NCBI RefSeq assembly: GCF_009600885.1
Contig: NZ_VCLA01000196.1
Location: 1-52,578 of the forward strand
Reading direction: 5' to 3'
Length of the DNA: 52,578 bases
Source of the DNA: Streptomyces jumonjinensis
GTDB taxonomy: Bacteria > Actinomycetota > Actinomycetes > Streptomycetales > Streptomycetaceae
Both the position numbers and the translations under genes were made by a program. The notes below the pieces were generated by a model. It did no database searches, was not told the origin of the DNA, and saw only the letters and a list, made by a program, of their open reading frames with translations. Of this stretch, positions 14,798 through 23,193 are shown piece by piece (position 1 is the first letter of the stretch; each line of letters opens with the position of its first letter).

Positions 14798-15258
14798 GCC
14801 GTCTTCCTCTCGGGGCTCTCGCCCAGAGCCTGGGCGGTCGCGTCCTTCCACGCCATCCAGCTCAGCAGCGCGCACTTCACCCGCGCCGGGTACTTGGAGA
14901 CGCCGGCGAACGCGACCGCGTCCTCCAGCACCTCCTCCATCGCGTCGTCCGGCACGACCTGGCCCTTGGACTGCATCAGCTCCAGGAACGTCTCCTGGAT
15001 CTTCTGCGCCTCGGCCAGCTCCTTGCCGACCAGCAGATCGTTGAGCACGGACGCGCTGGCCTGGCTGATGGAGCAGCCCTGGCCCTCGTACGACACATCC
15101 GCGACCCGCGAGCCGTCGTACTTCACACGCAGGGTGATCTCGTCGCCACACGTCGGATTGACGTGGTGCACCTCGGCGTCGCCATCTCTCAGACCGCGCC
15201 CGTGCGGGTGCTTGTAGTGGTCGAGAATGACGTCCTGGTACATCGAATCAAGCTTCAC
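14794..15258 (-). CDS. sufU: SufU, zinc-dependent sulfurtransferase of the SUF system
   Basis: 154-aa partner of the cysteine desulfurase SufS, which accepts its persulfide sulfur. The zinc/active-site ligands are all there: PTCGDE (Cys and Asp), EGQGCSISQAS (Cys) and RVKCALLSW (Cys). The insertion of about 18 residues that distinguishes SufU from IscU lies between the second and third Cys. It starts 12 bases after the sufS stop and overlaps the next gene by 4 nt, so it is co-transcribed with sufS. Confidence 0.95.
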   Translation of the reverse strand: MKLDSMYQDVILDHYKHPHGRGLRDGDAEVHHVNPTCGDEITLRVKYDGSRVADVSYEGQGCSISQASASVLNDLLVGKELAEAQKIQETFLELMQSKGQVVPDDAMEEVLEDAVAFAGVSKYPARVKCALLSWMAWKDATAQALGESPERKTA

Positions 15259-15270
15259 TAGGGCTCCGCT

Positions 15271-16539
15271 CTACCCGAAGAAGTTACGGACGTGCTCCAG
15301 CCCGTCGATCAGCGCGTCCACCTCGCCGGGCGTGGAGTACAGATAGAACGACGCCCGCGTGGTCGCAGGAATTCCGTACCGCAGACAGACCGGCCGCGCG
15401 CAGTGGTGGCCGACCCGGACCGCTATGCCCTGTTCATCCAGGACCTGGCCCACGTCATGCGGGTGGATGTCGCCGAGCGTGAAGGAGATCGCGGCGCCAC
15501 GGTCCTCTGCGGACACCGGGCCGATGATCCTCAGATCGGGGACCTCGATCAGCCGCTTCACCGCGTACTCGGTGATCGCGTGCTCATGGGCCGCGATCTT
15601 CTCCATGCCGATCGAGTTCAGATAGTCCACCGCGGCGCCGAGGCCGACGGCCTGGGCGATCGGGGGGGTGCCGGCCTCGAACTTGTGCGGCGCGGGCGCG
15701 TAGGTGGAGGAGTGCATCGAGACGGTCTCGATCATCTCGCCGCCGCCGAGGAACGGCGGGAGGTCCTCCAGCAGCTCCTGCCGGCCCCAGAGCACACCGA
15801 TACCGGTGGGCCCGCACATCTTGTGGCCGGTGAAGGCCACGAAGTCGGCCTGGAGCGCCTGGACGTCCAGCGGGGCGTGCGGAGCGGCCTGGGAGGCGTC
15901 GATCAGGACCAGCGCGCCGACCTCCTGGGCGCGGCGCACGATGGCCTCGACCGGGTTGACCGTGCCCAGGATGTTGGAGACCAGCACAAAGGAGACGATC
16001 TTCGTCTTCTCGGTGATGACCTCCTCGATGTTGGACAGGTCGAGACGGCCGTCGTCGGTGAGACCGAACCACTTCAGCTTCGCGCCCGTGCGCTGCGCGA
16101 GCAGCTGCCAGGGAACGATGTTGGAGTGGTGCTCCATCTCGGTGATGACGATCTCGGTGTCACGGTCCACGCGGTAGGGCTCATCGGCCCAGCCGAGCAT
16201 GTTGGCCACCAGGTTCAGCGACTCCGAGGCGTTCTTGGTGAAGATCACCTCGTCGCGGCTGGGCGCGTTGATGAACGCCGCGACCTTGTCCCGGGCGCCC
16301 TCGTACAGCGCTGTGGCCTCGTCGGCGAGCACATGGATGCCGCGGTGGACGTTGGCGTGGTGCCGCTCGTAGTAGTCGCTGAGCGCGTCGATGACCTGAC
16401 GCGGCTTCTGCGAGCTGGCCGCGCTGTCCAGATAGACGAGCTTCTTGTCCCCGTGGATCACTCGGTCGAGGATCGGGAAGTCCTTGCGGATCGCCTCGGT
16501 GTCGAGGAGGCCCGGGAGCCCCTGGCGGGCGTCAGTCAC
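15271..16539 (-). CDS. sufS: Cysteine desulfurase SufS
   Basis: 422-aa class V aminotransferase-fold PLP enzyme (group II) that takes sulfur from cysteine for Fe-S assembly. Visible motifs: VYLDSAASSQKP near the N-terminus, TEMEHHSNIVPWQ (PLP-stacking His), VDIDASQ-type region read as LVLIDASQAAPH, FTGHKMCGPTGIGVLWG with the PLP Lys (about 230), and the mobile catalytic Cys in VRVGHHCARPVC (about 370). The start is a GTG that overlaps the sufC stop (GTGA), indicating coupled translation. Confidence 0.97.
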   Translation of the reverse strand: MTDARQGLPGLLDTEAIRKDFPILDRVIHGDKKLVYLDSAASSQKPRQVIDALSDYYERHHANVHRGIHVLADEATALYEGARDKVAAFINAPSRDEVIFTKNASESLNLVANMLGWADEPYRVDRDTEIVITEMEHHSNIVPWQLLAQRTGAKLKWFGLTDDGRLDLSNIEEVITEKTKIVSFVLVSNILGTVNPVEAIVRRAQEVGALVLIDASQAAPHAPLDVQALQADFVAFTGHKMCGPTGIGVLWGRQELLEDLPPFLGGGEMIETVSMHSSTYAPAPHKFEAGTPPIAQAVGLGAAVDYLNSIGMEKIAAHEHAITEYAVKRLIEVPDLRIIGPVSAEDRGAAISFTLGDIHPHDVGQVLDEQGIAVRVGHHCARPVCLRYGIPATTRASFYLYSTPGEVDALIDGLEHVRNFFG

Positions 16540-17300
16540 GCGGATACGCCACCCTTCACATAGGACTCGTAGCCCTCCGCCTCCAGCTTGTCCGCGAGCT
16601 CCGGACCGCCGGACTCGGCGATACGGCCGCTCACGAAGACATGGACGTAGTCGGGCTTGATGTAACGGAGGATGCGGGTGTAGTGCGTGATCAGCAGGGT
16701 GCCGACCTCGCCCGTCTCGCGGACGCGGTTGACGCCCTCGGAGACGATCCGCAGCGCGTCCACGTCGAGGCCGGAGTCGGTCTCGTCCAGGATCGCGACC
16801 TTGGGCTTGGCCAGCTCCAGCTGAAGGATCTCGTGGCGCTTCTTCTCGCCGCCGGAGAAGCCCTCGTTGACATTGCGCTCGGCGAAGGCCGGGTCCATGT
16901 GAAGGCGCTCCATGGTCTCCCGGACCTCCTTCACCCAGGTGCGCAGCTTGGGGGCCTCGCCGCGGATGGCGGTGGCGGAGGTGCGCAGGAAGTTGGAGAC
17001 CGAGACCCCGGGGACCTCGACCGGGTACTGCATGGCGAGGAAGAGGCCGGCGCGCGCGCGTTCGTCCACGCTCATCTCCAGGACGTCCTCACCGTCGAGG
17101 GTGACCGTGCCGCTGGTGATCGTGTACTTGGGGTGACCGGCGAGCGAGTACGCCAGGGTCGACTTGCCGGAGCCGTTGGGGCCCATGATGGCGTGGGTCT
17201 CGCCCTGCTTCACGGTCAGGTCGACGCCTTTGAGGATCTCCCGGGCGCCGTTCTCGGCTTCGACGGAGACGTGCAGGTCGCGGATTTCAAGCGTTGCCAT
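16536..17300 (-). CDS. sufC: SufC, ATPase subunit of the SufBCD scaffold
   Basis: 254-aa ABC-type ATPase, cytosolic. Walker A is GPNGSGKSTLAYS (about 38-50), the signature is NEGFSGGEKKRHEILQ, Walker B is VAILDETDSGLDVDAL, and the switch His is in LLITHYTRIL. The signature and DETDSGLD are specific to SufC. The start is the ATG at 17300 (MATLEIRDLHVSVE), with AGGAG about 13 bases upstream; an upstream in-frame start at 17339 would overlap the ferredoxin gene. It overlaps sufS by 4 nt. Confidence 0.97.
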   Translation of the reverse strand: MATLEIRDLHVSVEAENGAREILKGVDLTVKQGETHAIMGPNGSGKSTLAYSLAGHPKYTITSGTVTLDGEDVLEMSVDERARAGLFLAMQYPVEVPGVSVSNFLRTSATAIRGEAPKLRTWVKEVRETMERLHMDPAFAERNVNEGFSGGEKKRHEILQLELAKPKVAILDETDSGLDVDALRIVSEGVNRVRETGEVGTLLITHYTRILRYIKPDYVHVFVSGRIAESGGPELADKLEAEGYESYVKGGVSA

Positions 17301-17307
17301 GGGTGAC

Positions 17308-17625
17308 TCAGGACTCCTGGGTGACGGAGACGAGCACATCGTCCCCTTCGATCTTTACGGGGTATACGGGGACGGGGCGCGTCGCGGGCAGTCCGGACGG
17401 CTTGCCGGTGCGGAGGTCGAACGAGGAGCCGTGCAGCCAGCACTCGATCTGGCAGTCCTCCACCTCGCCCTCGGACAGCGAGACGTTCGCGTGGGAGCAG
17501 ATGTCGTGGATCGCGAAGACTTCGCCCTCGGTGCGCACGACCGAGACGGGGGTGCCGTCGAGTTCCACCCGCTTGGGGGTGTCCTCCGTCAGCTCGCTCA
17601 GCCCACAGACTCGGACGAAACTCAT
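17308..17625 (-). CDS. Rieske-type [2Fe-2S] ferredoxin in the suf operon
   Basis: 105 aa, starting MSFVRVCGLSELTEDTPKRV. The two cluster-binding boxes are CSHANVSL (C-x-H) and CWLHGSSF (C-x-x-H), spaced as in dioxygenase ferredoxins (NdoB/BphA3 type). No oxygenase or reductase gene is nearby, so a catabolic role is unlikely. Its place between sufD and sufC, with a 4-nt overlap with sufD, suggests an electron-transfer job in Fe-S assembly, as in other actinobacterial suf operons. Confidence 0.95.
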   Translation of the reverse strand: MSFVRVCGLSELTEDTPKRVELDGTPVSVVRTEGEVFAIHDICSHANVSLSEGEVEDCQIECWLHGSSFDLRTGKPSGLPATRPVPVYPVKIEGDDVLVSVTQES

Positions 17626-18806
17626 GCGACCGACGCCTCCAGCTCTTCCTCGATCTTGGAGAGCAGGCGCTCCTCGACGTCCGGCAGCCCGATCTGCTGG
17701 ACCAGCTCGGCGAAGAAGCCGCGGACCACGAGACGGCGGGCCTCCTGCTCCGGGATGCCGCGGGCCATCAGATAGAAGAGCTGCTCGTCGTCGAAGCGAC
17801 CGGTGGCGGAGGCGTGCCCGGCGCCGACGATCTCGCCGGTCTCGATCTCCAGGTTCGGCACCGAGTCGACCCGCGCGCCGTCCGTGAGGACGAGGTTGCG
17901 GTTCATCTCATAGGTGTCGGTGCCCTCGGCGTTCACCCGGATCAGCACATCCCCGATCCATACCGCGTGGGCGTTCTCCCCCTGGAGCGCGCCCTTGTAG
18001 ACGGCGTTGGACTTGTTGTGCGGGTTGTTGTGGTCGACCAGGAGGCGGTGCTCCTGGTGCTGGCCCCGGTCGGTGAAGTAGAGCCCGAACAGCTCCGCCT
18101 CGCCGCCGGTGGCCGCGTAGGAGACCCGCGGGTGCAGCCGTACGAGATCGCCGCCGAAGGTGACGACGACGGACTTGAAGGAGGCGTCCCGCCCGACCAG
18201 CGCGTTGTGCTGGGCGACGTGGACGGCCTTGTCGTCCCAGTCCTGGACGGAGACGACGGTGAGCTTGGCGCCGTCGCCCAGGAGGTAGTCGACGTTGTCG
18301 GCGAGCACCGCGTCACCGGTGTGGTCGATGACCACGACGGCTTCGGCGAACGCGCCCAGCTCGATGACCTGGTGGGCGAAGGCGACCCCGCCCTCGCCGT
18401 GCACGGCGATGCGGATGGGCTCGGTGAGCACGGTCTCCTTCGGCACGGTGACGACCGACGCCTGCTCGAAGGAGGTGTACGCCTGGGCCGCGACCCGGTC
18501 CACGGGGGTGCCCGCCCGGCCGATGCGCGCGTCGTCGCGGCCGACGGTCTCGACGGTGACGCCCTCGGGCGCCTCGACGGCGATCTTGACGCCGTCGCCG
18601 GACGCGACGGCGCTGCCGTCGTGCAGACCGGCGAGCCGCTCCAGCGGAGTGAAGCGCCACTCCTCCTCACGGCCGTGCGGGACCGGGAAGTCCGCCACGT
18701 CGAAGGACGGGGGCGCACTCATACGGGTGGCGACGGTCGACTCGGCGGCCACCGCGATCGCGCCGGCGGTGGTGGATCCCGCCGGAATGTTCTGAGCCTC
18801 AGCCAT
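17622..18806 (-). CDS. sufD: SufD, Fe-S cluster assembly scaffold subunit
   Basis: 394 aa. The C-terminal right-handed beta-helix and helical core carry SufD motifs: GQHQEHRLLVDHNNPHNKSN, QGENAHAVWIGDVLIRV, TYEMNRNLVLTDGARVDSVP, and the late GHASATGRFDDEQLFYLMAR. The conserved His lies in GHASATG. With SufB and SufC it forms the scaffold on which the cluster is built. The ATG at 18806 has only a weak GAGAG upstream; a strong hairpin separates it from sufB. Confidence 0.96.
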   Translation of the reverse strand: MAEAQNIPAGSTTAGAIAVAAESTVATRMSAPPSFDVADFPVPHGREEEWRFTPLERLAGLHDGSAVASGDGVKIAVEAPEGVTVETVGRDDARIGRAGTPVDRVAAQAYTSFEQASVVTVPKETVLTEPIRIAVHGEGGVAFAHQVIELGAFAEAVVVIDHTGDAVLADNVDYLLGDGAKLTVVSVQDWDDKAVHVAQHNALVGRDASFKSVVVTFGGDLVRLHPRVSYAATGGEAELFGLYFTDRGQHQEHRLLVDHNNPHNKSNAVYKGALQGENAHAVWIGDVLIRVNAEGTDTYEMNRNLVLTDGARVDSVPNLEIETGEIVGAGHASATGRFDDEQLFYLMARGIPEQEARRLVVRGFFAELVQQIGLPDVEERLLSKIEEELEASVA

Positions 18807-18857
18807 GGCTGTCGTCGTGCTCTCTCTCTGCCTTCTGGGTCAAGAATTCAGTCGCTG

Positions 18858-18889
18858 GCGGGGCGGGCGGCTCGGGCCGCCCGTCCCGC
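18858..18889. terminator. Intercistronic hairpin between sufB and sufD
   Basis: 14-bp stem with one G-T pair (18858-18871 with 18876-18889) and a TCGG loop, inside the operon. It has no T-run. It may attenuate transcription after sufB or stabilise the sufRB part of the mRNA. Confidence 0.55.
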
Positions 18890-18905
18890 GAAGGGGTCGC
18901 CGGGG

Positions 18906-20327
18906 TCAGCCGACCGAGCCCTCCATCTGGAGCTCGATCAGCCGGTTGAGCTCCAGCGCGTACTCCATCGGCAGTTCCTTGGCGATCGGCTCGACGAAGC
19001 CGCGCACGATCATCGCCATGGCCTCGAACTCGGTCATGCCGCGGCTCATCAGATAGAAGAGCTGGTCCTCGGAGACCTTGGAGACGGTCGCCTCGTGGCC
19101 CATGGAGACGTCGTCCTCGCGGACGTCGACATAGGGGTAGGTGTCCGAGCGGGAGATCGTGTCGACCAGCAGCGCGTCACAGAGCACATTGGACTTCGCG
19201 CCCGGCGCGCCCTCGCCGATCTCGATCAGACCGCGGTAGGAGGTACGGCCGCCGCCTCGCGCCACCGACTTGGAGACGATGTTGGAGGAGGTGTTGGGGG
19301 CCATGTGGACCATCTTGGCGCCCGCGTCCTGGTGCTGGCCCTCACCCGCGAAGGCGATGGAGAGCGTCTCGCCCTTGGCGTGCTCGCCCATCAGATAGAC
19401 GGCCGGGTACTTCATGGTCACCTTGGAGCCGATGTTGCCGTCGACCCACTCCATGGTCGCGCCCTCGTAGGCGACGGCACGCTTGGTGACCAGGTTGTAG
19501 ACGTTGTTCGACCAGTTCTGGATCGTCGTGTAGCGGCAGCGGCCGCCCTTCTTGACGATGATCTCGACGACGGCGCTGTGCAGCGAGTCGGAGGAATAGA
19601 TCGGGGCGGTGCAGCCCTCGACGTAGTGGACGTAGGCGTCCTCGTCCACGATGATCAGCGTCCGCTCGAACTGGCCCATGTTCTCCGTGTTGATACGGAA
19701 GTAGGCCTGGAGCGGGATGTCCACCTGGACGCCCTTGGGCACGTAGATGAACGAGCCGCCGGACCAGACGGCGGAGTTCAGCGACGCGAACTTGTTGTCG
19801 CCGACCGGGATGACCGTGCCGAAGTACTCCTGGAAGAGCTCAGGGTGCTCCTTCAGCGCGGTGTCGGTGTCGAGGAAGATGACGCCCTGCTCCTCCAGGT
19901 CCTCACGGATCTGGTGGTAGACGACCTCCGACTCGTACTGGGCCGCGACGCCGGCGACGAGGCGCTGCTTCTCCGCCTCGGGGATGCCGAGCTTGTCGTA
20001 TGTGTTCTTGATGTCCTCGGGGAGGTCCTCCCAGGACGCCGCCTGCTTCTCCGTGGAGCGTACGAAGTACTTGATGTTGTCGAAGTCGATGCCCGACAGA
20101 TCCGAGCCCCAGCTGGGCATGGGCTTCTTGTCGAACAGCCGCAGACCCTTGAGGCGCAGCTTCAGCATCCACTCCGGCTCGTTCTTCTTCGCCGAGATGT
20201 CGCGGACGACGGCCTCGGAGAGGCCGCGCTTGGCCGCGGCGCCTGCCGCGTCGGAGTCGGCCCAGCCGAATTCGTACGTGCCCAGCCCCTCCAGTTCGGG
20301 GTGAGCAGTCTCCGTGGGGAGAGTCAT
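18906..20327 (-). CDS. sufB: SufB, Fe-S cluster assembly scaffold subunit
   Basis: 473 aa; the most conserved SUF protein. Motifs: FDKKPMPSWGSDLSGIDF, SVWSGGSF-type NSAVWSGGSFIYVPKGVQVD, the Cys-containing VEGCTAPIYSSDSLH, and GHEATVSKVSEDQLFYLMSR near the C-terminus. The cluster-assembly Cys is in KSNVLCDALLVDT. The start is the ATG at 20327, behind GGAGGAACCCCGA. Its first bases overlap the sufR stop (ATGA), so sufR and sufB are coupled and sufB output follows SufR autoregulation. Confidence 0.97.
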   Translation of the reverse strand: MTLPTETAHPELEGLGTYEFGWADSDAAGAAAKRGLSEAVVRDISAKKNEPEWMLKLRLKGLRLFDKKPMPSWGSDLSGIDFDNIKYFVRSTEKQAASWEDLPEDIKNTYDKLGIPEAEKQRLVAGVAAQYESEVVYHQIREDLEEQGVIFLDTDTALKEHPELFQEYFGTVIPVGDNKFASLNSAVWSGGSFIYVPKGVQVDIPLQAYFRINTENMGQFERTLIIVDEDAYVHYVEGCTAPIYSSDSLHSAVVEIIVKKGGRCRYTTIQNWSNNVYNLVTKRAVAYEGATMEWVDGNIGSKVTMKYPAVYLMGEHAKGETLSIAFAGEGQHQDAGAKMVHMAPNTSSNIVSKSVARGGGRTSYRGLIEIGEGAPGAKSNVLCDALLVDTISRSDTYPYVDVREDDVSMGHEATVSKVSEDQLFYLMSRGMTEFEAMAMIVRGFVEPIAKELPMEYALELNRLIELQMEGSVG

Positions 20328-21064
20328 TCGGGGTTCCTCCCGGCCGTGCTTGCAGATGCTGATGGTGTGGTGGTGGTGCTGCGCGGAATGAACGTCGTGC
20401 ACACTCCGTCGCCGTGGGCGATGGTGGCCAGACGCTGCACATGCGTCCCGAGCAGACGGGAGAAGATCTCGGTCTCCGCCTCGCACAGCTGCGGGTACCG
20501 CTCGGCGACATGCGCGACCGGGCAGTGGTGCTGACAGAGCTGTTCGCCCTGCTGGGGGGTGGGCGCGCTACGCGCCGTAGCAGCGTACCCGTCGGCGCTC
20601 AGCGCTTTCGCCAGCGCTTCGGCACGCTCCTCGGGAGGCGCGGACTCGACGGCATCGCGGTACGGAGCGGCCTGCGCCTCGATCCGGGCGCGGGCGAAGG
20701 CGGCGACGGCCGTCTCGCCCCCGGCGTTCTGCTCGATCCAGCGGAGGGCGTCCACGGCCAGCGAGTCGTACGACTGGTCGAAGGCGTCCCGGCCGCAGGA
20801 GGTCAGCGCGAAGACCTTGGCGGGCCTGCCGCGGGTCCGAGCGCCGTAGATACGCTGTTCACGGGGCTCGACGACATTCTCGGCGACGAGGGTGTCGAGG
20901 TGGCGGCGGACGGCCGCCTGGGTGAGTCCGAGGCGGGACGCGAGGTCCGCCACGGTGGACGGGCCGTGATCCAGCACGGAGCGCGCGACCCGGTTGCGCG
21001 TGGAGTGATCGGTGCGCGTCCCGGTCGCGAGTTCCTCCTGCGAGGGCTCGCCGACGTTTTTCAC
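20324..21064 (-). CDS. sufR: SufR, iron-sulfur-sensing repressor of the suf operon
   Basis: 246-aa winged helix-turn-helix regulator starting MKNVGEPSQEELATGTRTDH. The DNA-binding domain covers about 25-85: STVADLASRLGLTQAAVRRH, followed by GARTRGRPAKVFALT (the wing). The C-terminal half holds the cluster ligands: CQHHC then x12 then C (in YPQLCEAE), about residues 186-205. The start is a GTG at 21064; the next candidate upstream is a TTG at 21100, outside the conserved protein. The GTG lies at the edge of a CAAC-N6-GTTG operator with a promoter at leaderless spacing, so the protein should repress itself and the whole operon when it carries its cluster. Confidence 0.95.
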   Translation of the reverse strand: MKNVGEPSQEELATGTRTDHSTRNRVARSVLDHGPSTVADLASRLGLTQAAVRRHLDTLVAENVVEPREQRIYGARTRGRPAKVFALTSCGRDAFDQSYDSLAVDALRWIEQNAGGETAVAAFARARIEAQAAPYRDAVESAPPEERAEALAKALSADGYAATARSAPTPQQGEQLCQHHCPVAHVAERYPQLCEAETEIFSRLLGTHVQRLATIAHGDGVCTTFIPRSTTTTPSASASTAGRNPE

Positions 21065-21077
21065 AACGCCATTGTTG
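21064..21077 (-). promoter_or_regulatory. SufR operator CAAC-N6-GTTG
   Basis: CAAC-GCCATT-GTTG is a perfect match to the palindrome I recall as reported for Streptomyces SufR. It covers the start codon edge and the -10 of sufR. Confidence 0.75.
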
Positions 21078-21100
21078 CGTAATTCGTTCGACCGTGACAA
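21071..21100 (-). promoter_or_regulatory. Leaderless promoter of sufR/suf operon
   Basis: Read on -: TTGTCA (-35, 21100-21095), 18-bp spacer, AACAAT (-10, 21076-21071), then 6 nt and the GTG start. Start of transcription would fall on the start codon. Confidence 0.5.
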
Positions 21101-21134
21101 CCGTCGCCGGGCCCGGGCGCGGTGCGCTTCGTCA

Positions 21135-21150
21135 CTTAGGGTTACCTAAG
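21135..21150. promoter_or_regulatory. CTTAGG-GTTA-CCTAAG palindrome
   Basis: Perfect 6-bp dyad with 4-nt spacer, 70 bp upstream of sufR. The arms equal those of the actinobacterial iron box (DmdR1/IdeR), but the centre is 5 bp shorter than the 19-bp box. It could be a regulator site for sufR or for the ABC genes. Confidence 0.35.
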
Positions 21151-21192
21151 AACCGGGGGGTCCGGTGCCCCGGGGCGGCCCTGAGCAGGGAC

Positions 21193-21260
21193 GGAGCAGT
21201 GCTCACCGAACGGGCTGGCGCGGGGCGGAGCAGTGCTCACCGAACAGCCCGGCGCGGGGC
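21193..21260. repeat. 34-bp tandem repeat x 2
   Basis: Units at 21193-21226 and 21227-21260, each beginning GGAGCAGTGCTCACCGAAC, differ at three positions. They lie in the 256-bp gap between sufR and the ABC gene, which otherwise holds the sites listed here. Confidence 0.85.
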
Positions 21261-21307
21261 GGGGGCGCGCTCGCGGGGGCGCGCGCTGATCACCCCGAGC
21301 GCCCGCC

Positions 21308-21313
21308 TAGACT
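21308..21313 (+). promoter_or_regulatory. Candidate -10 (TAGACT) of the ABC ATPase gene
   Basis: TAGACT followed by 7 nt and the ATG at 21321; no ribosome binding site, so probably leaderless. Confidence 0.4.
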
Positions 21314-21320
21314 TCCCGGC

Positions 21321-22247
<927 letters not shown>

Positions 22248-22284
22248 GCCGGGACCACCGACAGCACGACGGGGAGCCGCGCCG

Positions 22285-23052
22285 ATGAGCACCGGGACGT
22301 ACGCACCGAAGCCGGGCGCGGCCCCGCTGGGCCGCATGATCGCGGCGCAGACCGCGTTCGAGACCAGGATGCTGCTGCGCAACGGCGAGCAACTGCTGCT
22401 CACCGTCGTCATTCCGTCACTTCTTCTGGTCCTCTTCTCCACCGTCGACATCATCGACACCGGGACCGGCCGGCCGGTGGACTTCCTCGCCCCCGGTGTG
22501 CTCGCCCTCGCCGTGATGTCCACCGCCTTCACCGGCCAGGCCATCGCCACCGGCTTCGAGCGGCGGTACGGAGTGCTCAAGCGGCTCGGGGCCTCCCCGC
22601 TCCCCCGCTGGGCCCTGATGTCCGCCAAGACGCTCTCCGTCCTGGTCACCGAGGTGCTCCAGATCGCCCTGCTGACCGCCATCGCCTTCGCGCTCGGCTG
22701 GTCCCCGGAGGGCGACCCCTTCTCCGTGCTGCTGCTGCTCGCCCTCGGCACCGCGGCCTTCAGCGGACTCGGGCTGCTGATGGCCGGGACGCTGCGCGCC
22801 GAGGCCACCCTCGCCGCCGCCAATCTGGTCTTTCTGCTGCTACTCATGGGCGGCGGCGTCATCGTGCCGCTGGAGCGGTTCCCCGACGGTGTGGAGTCGG
22901 TGCTCGCGCTGCTGCCGATCTCGGCGCTCTCGGACGGGCTGCGCGACGTCCTCCAGCACGGAGCGGCGCTGCCGTGGGGCTCCCTGGGCGTGCTGGCGGT
23001 CTGGGCGGTGCTCGGTCTGGGCGCCGCGAGCCGCTTCTTCCGCTGGGAGTAG
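22285..23052 (+). CDS. ABC-2 type permease
   Basis: 255-aa membrane protein with six predicted helices. Conserved ABC-2 features: an N-terminal cytosolic stretch (QTAFETRMLLRNGEQLLLTV), the sequence FERRYGVLKRLGASPLPRWA (coupling region), and LPISALSDGLRDVLQHG before the last helix. It forms the channel for the ATPase encoded just upstream. No ribosome binding site problem: the ATG at 22285 follows GGGGAGCCGCGCCG. Confidence 0.93.
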   Translation: MSTGTYAPKPGAAPLGRMIAAQTAFETRMLLRNGEQLLLTVVIPSLLLVLFSTVDIIDTGTGRPVDFLAPGVLALAVMSTAFTGQAIATGFERRYGVLKRLGASPLPRWALMSAKTLSVLVTEVLQIALLTAIAFALGWSPEGDPFSVLLLLALGTAAFSGLGLLMAGTLRAEATLAAANLVFLLLLMGGGVIVPLERFPDGVESVLALLPISALSDGLRDVLQHGAALPWGSLGVLAVWAVLGLGAASRFFRWE

Positions 23053-23064
23053 TCCGCTTCTCTC

Positions 23065-23115
23065 CGGGCCGGGCCGGGCCGTTGTCGGCCGGTGTCTTCC
23101 CCCGGCCCCGGCCCG
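23065..23115. terminator. GC-rich inverted repeat after the ABC genes
   Basis: A GGGCCGGGCCGG-type run pairs with CCGGCCCCGGCCC downstream with one bulge. Low-complexity arms make this uncertain. Confidence 0.35.
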
Positions 23116-23193
23116 CACGCCAGTATGAGCCCTGCGCCGCATCGGTGTGATCAGCTGCCCGGTCGGCGTGCTCGGCGCGTGGGAGGGGCCCTT

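Noticed and set aside
17814..20534. Long open frame on + opposite sufD and sufB
   Set aside because: Antisense shadow; no start context and no motif.
21135..21150. Canonical iron box for DmdR1
   Set aside because: Arms match but the centre is 5 bp too short for the 19-bp consensus, so it is reported only as a palindrome.
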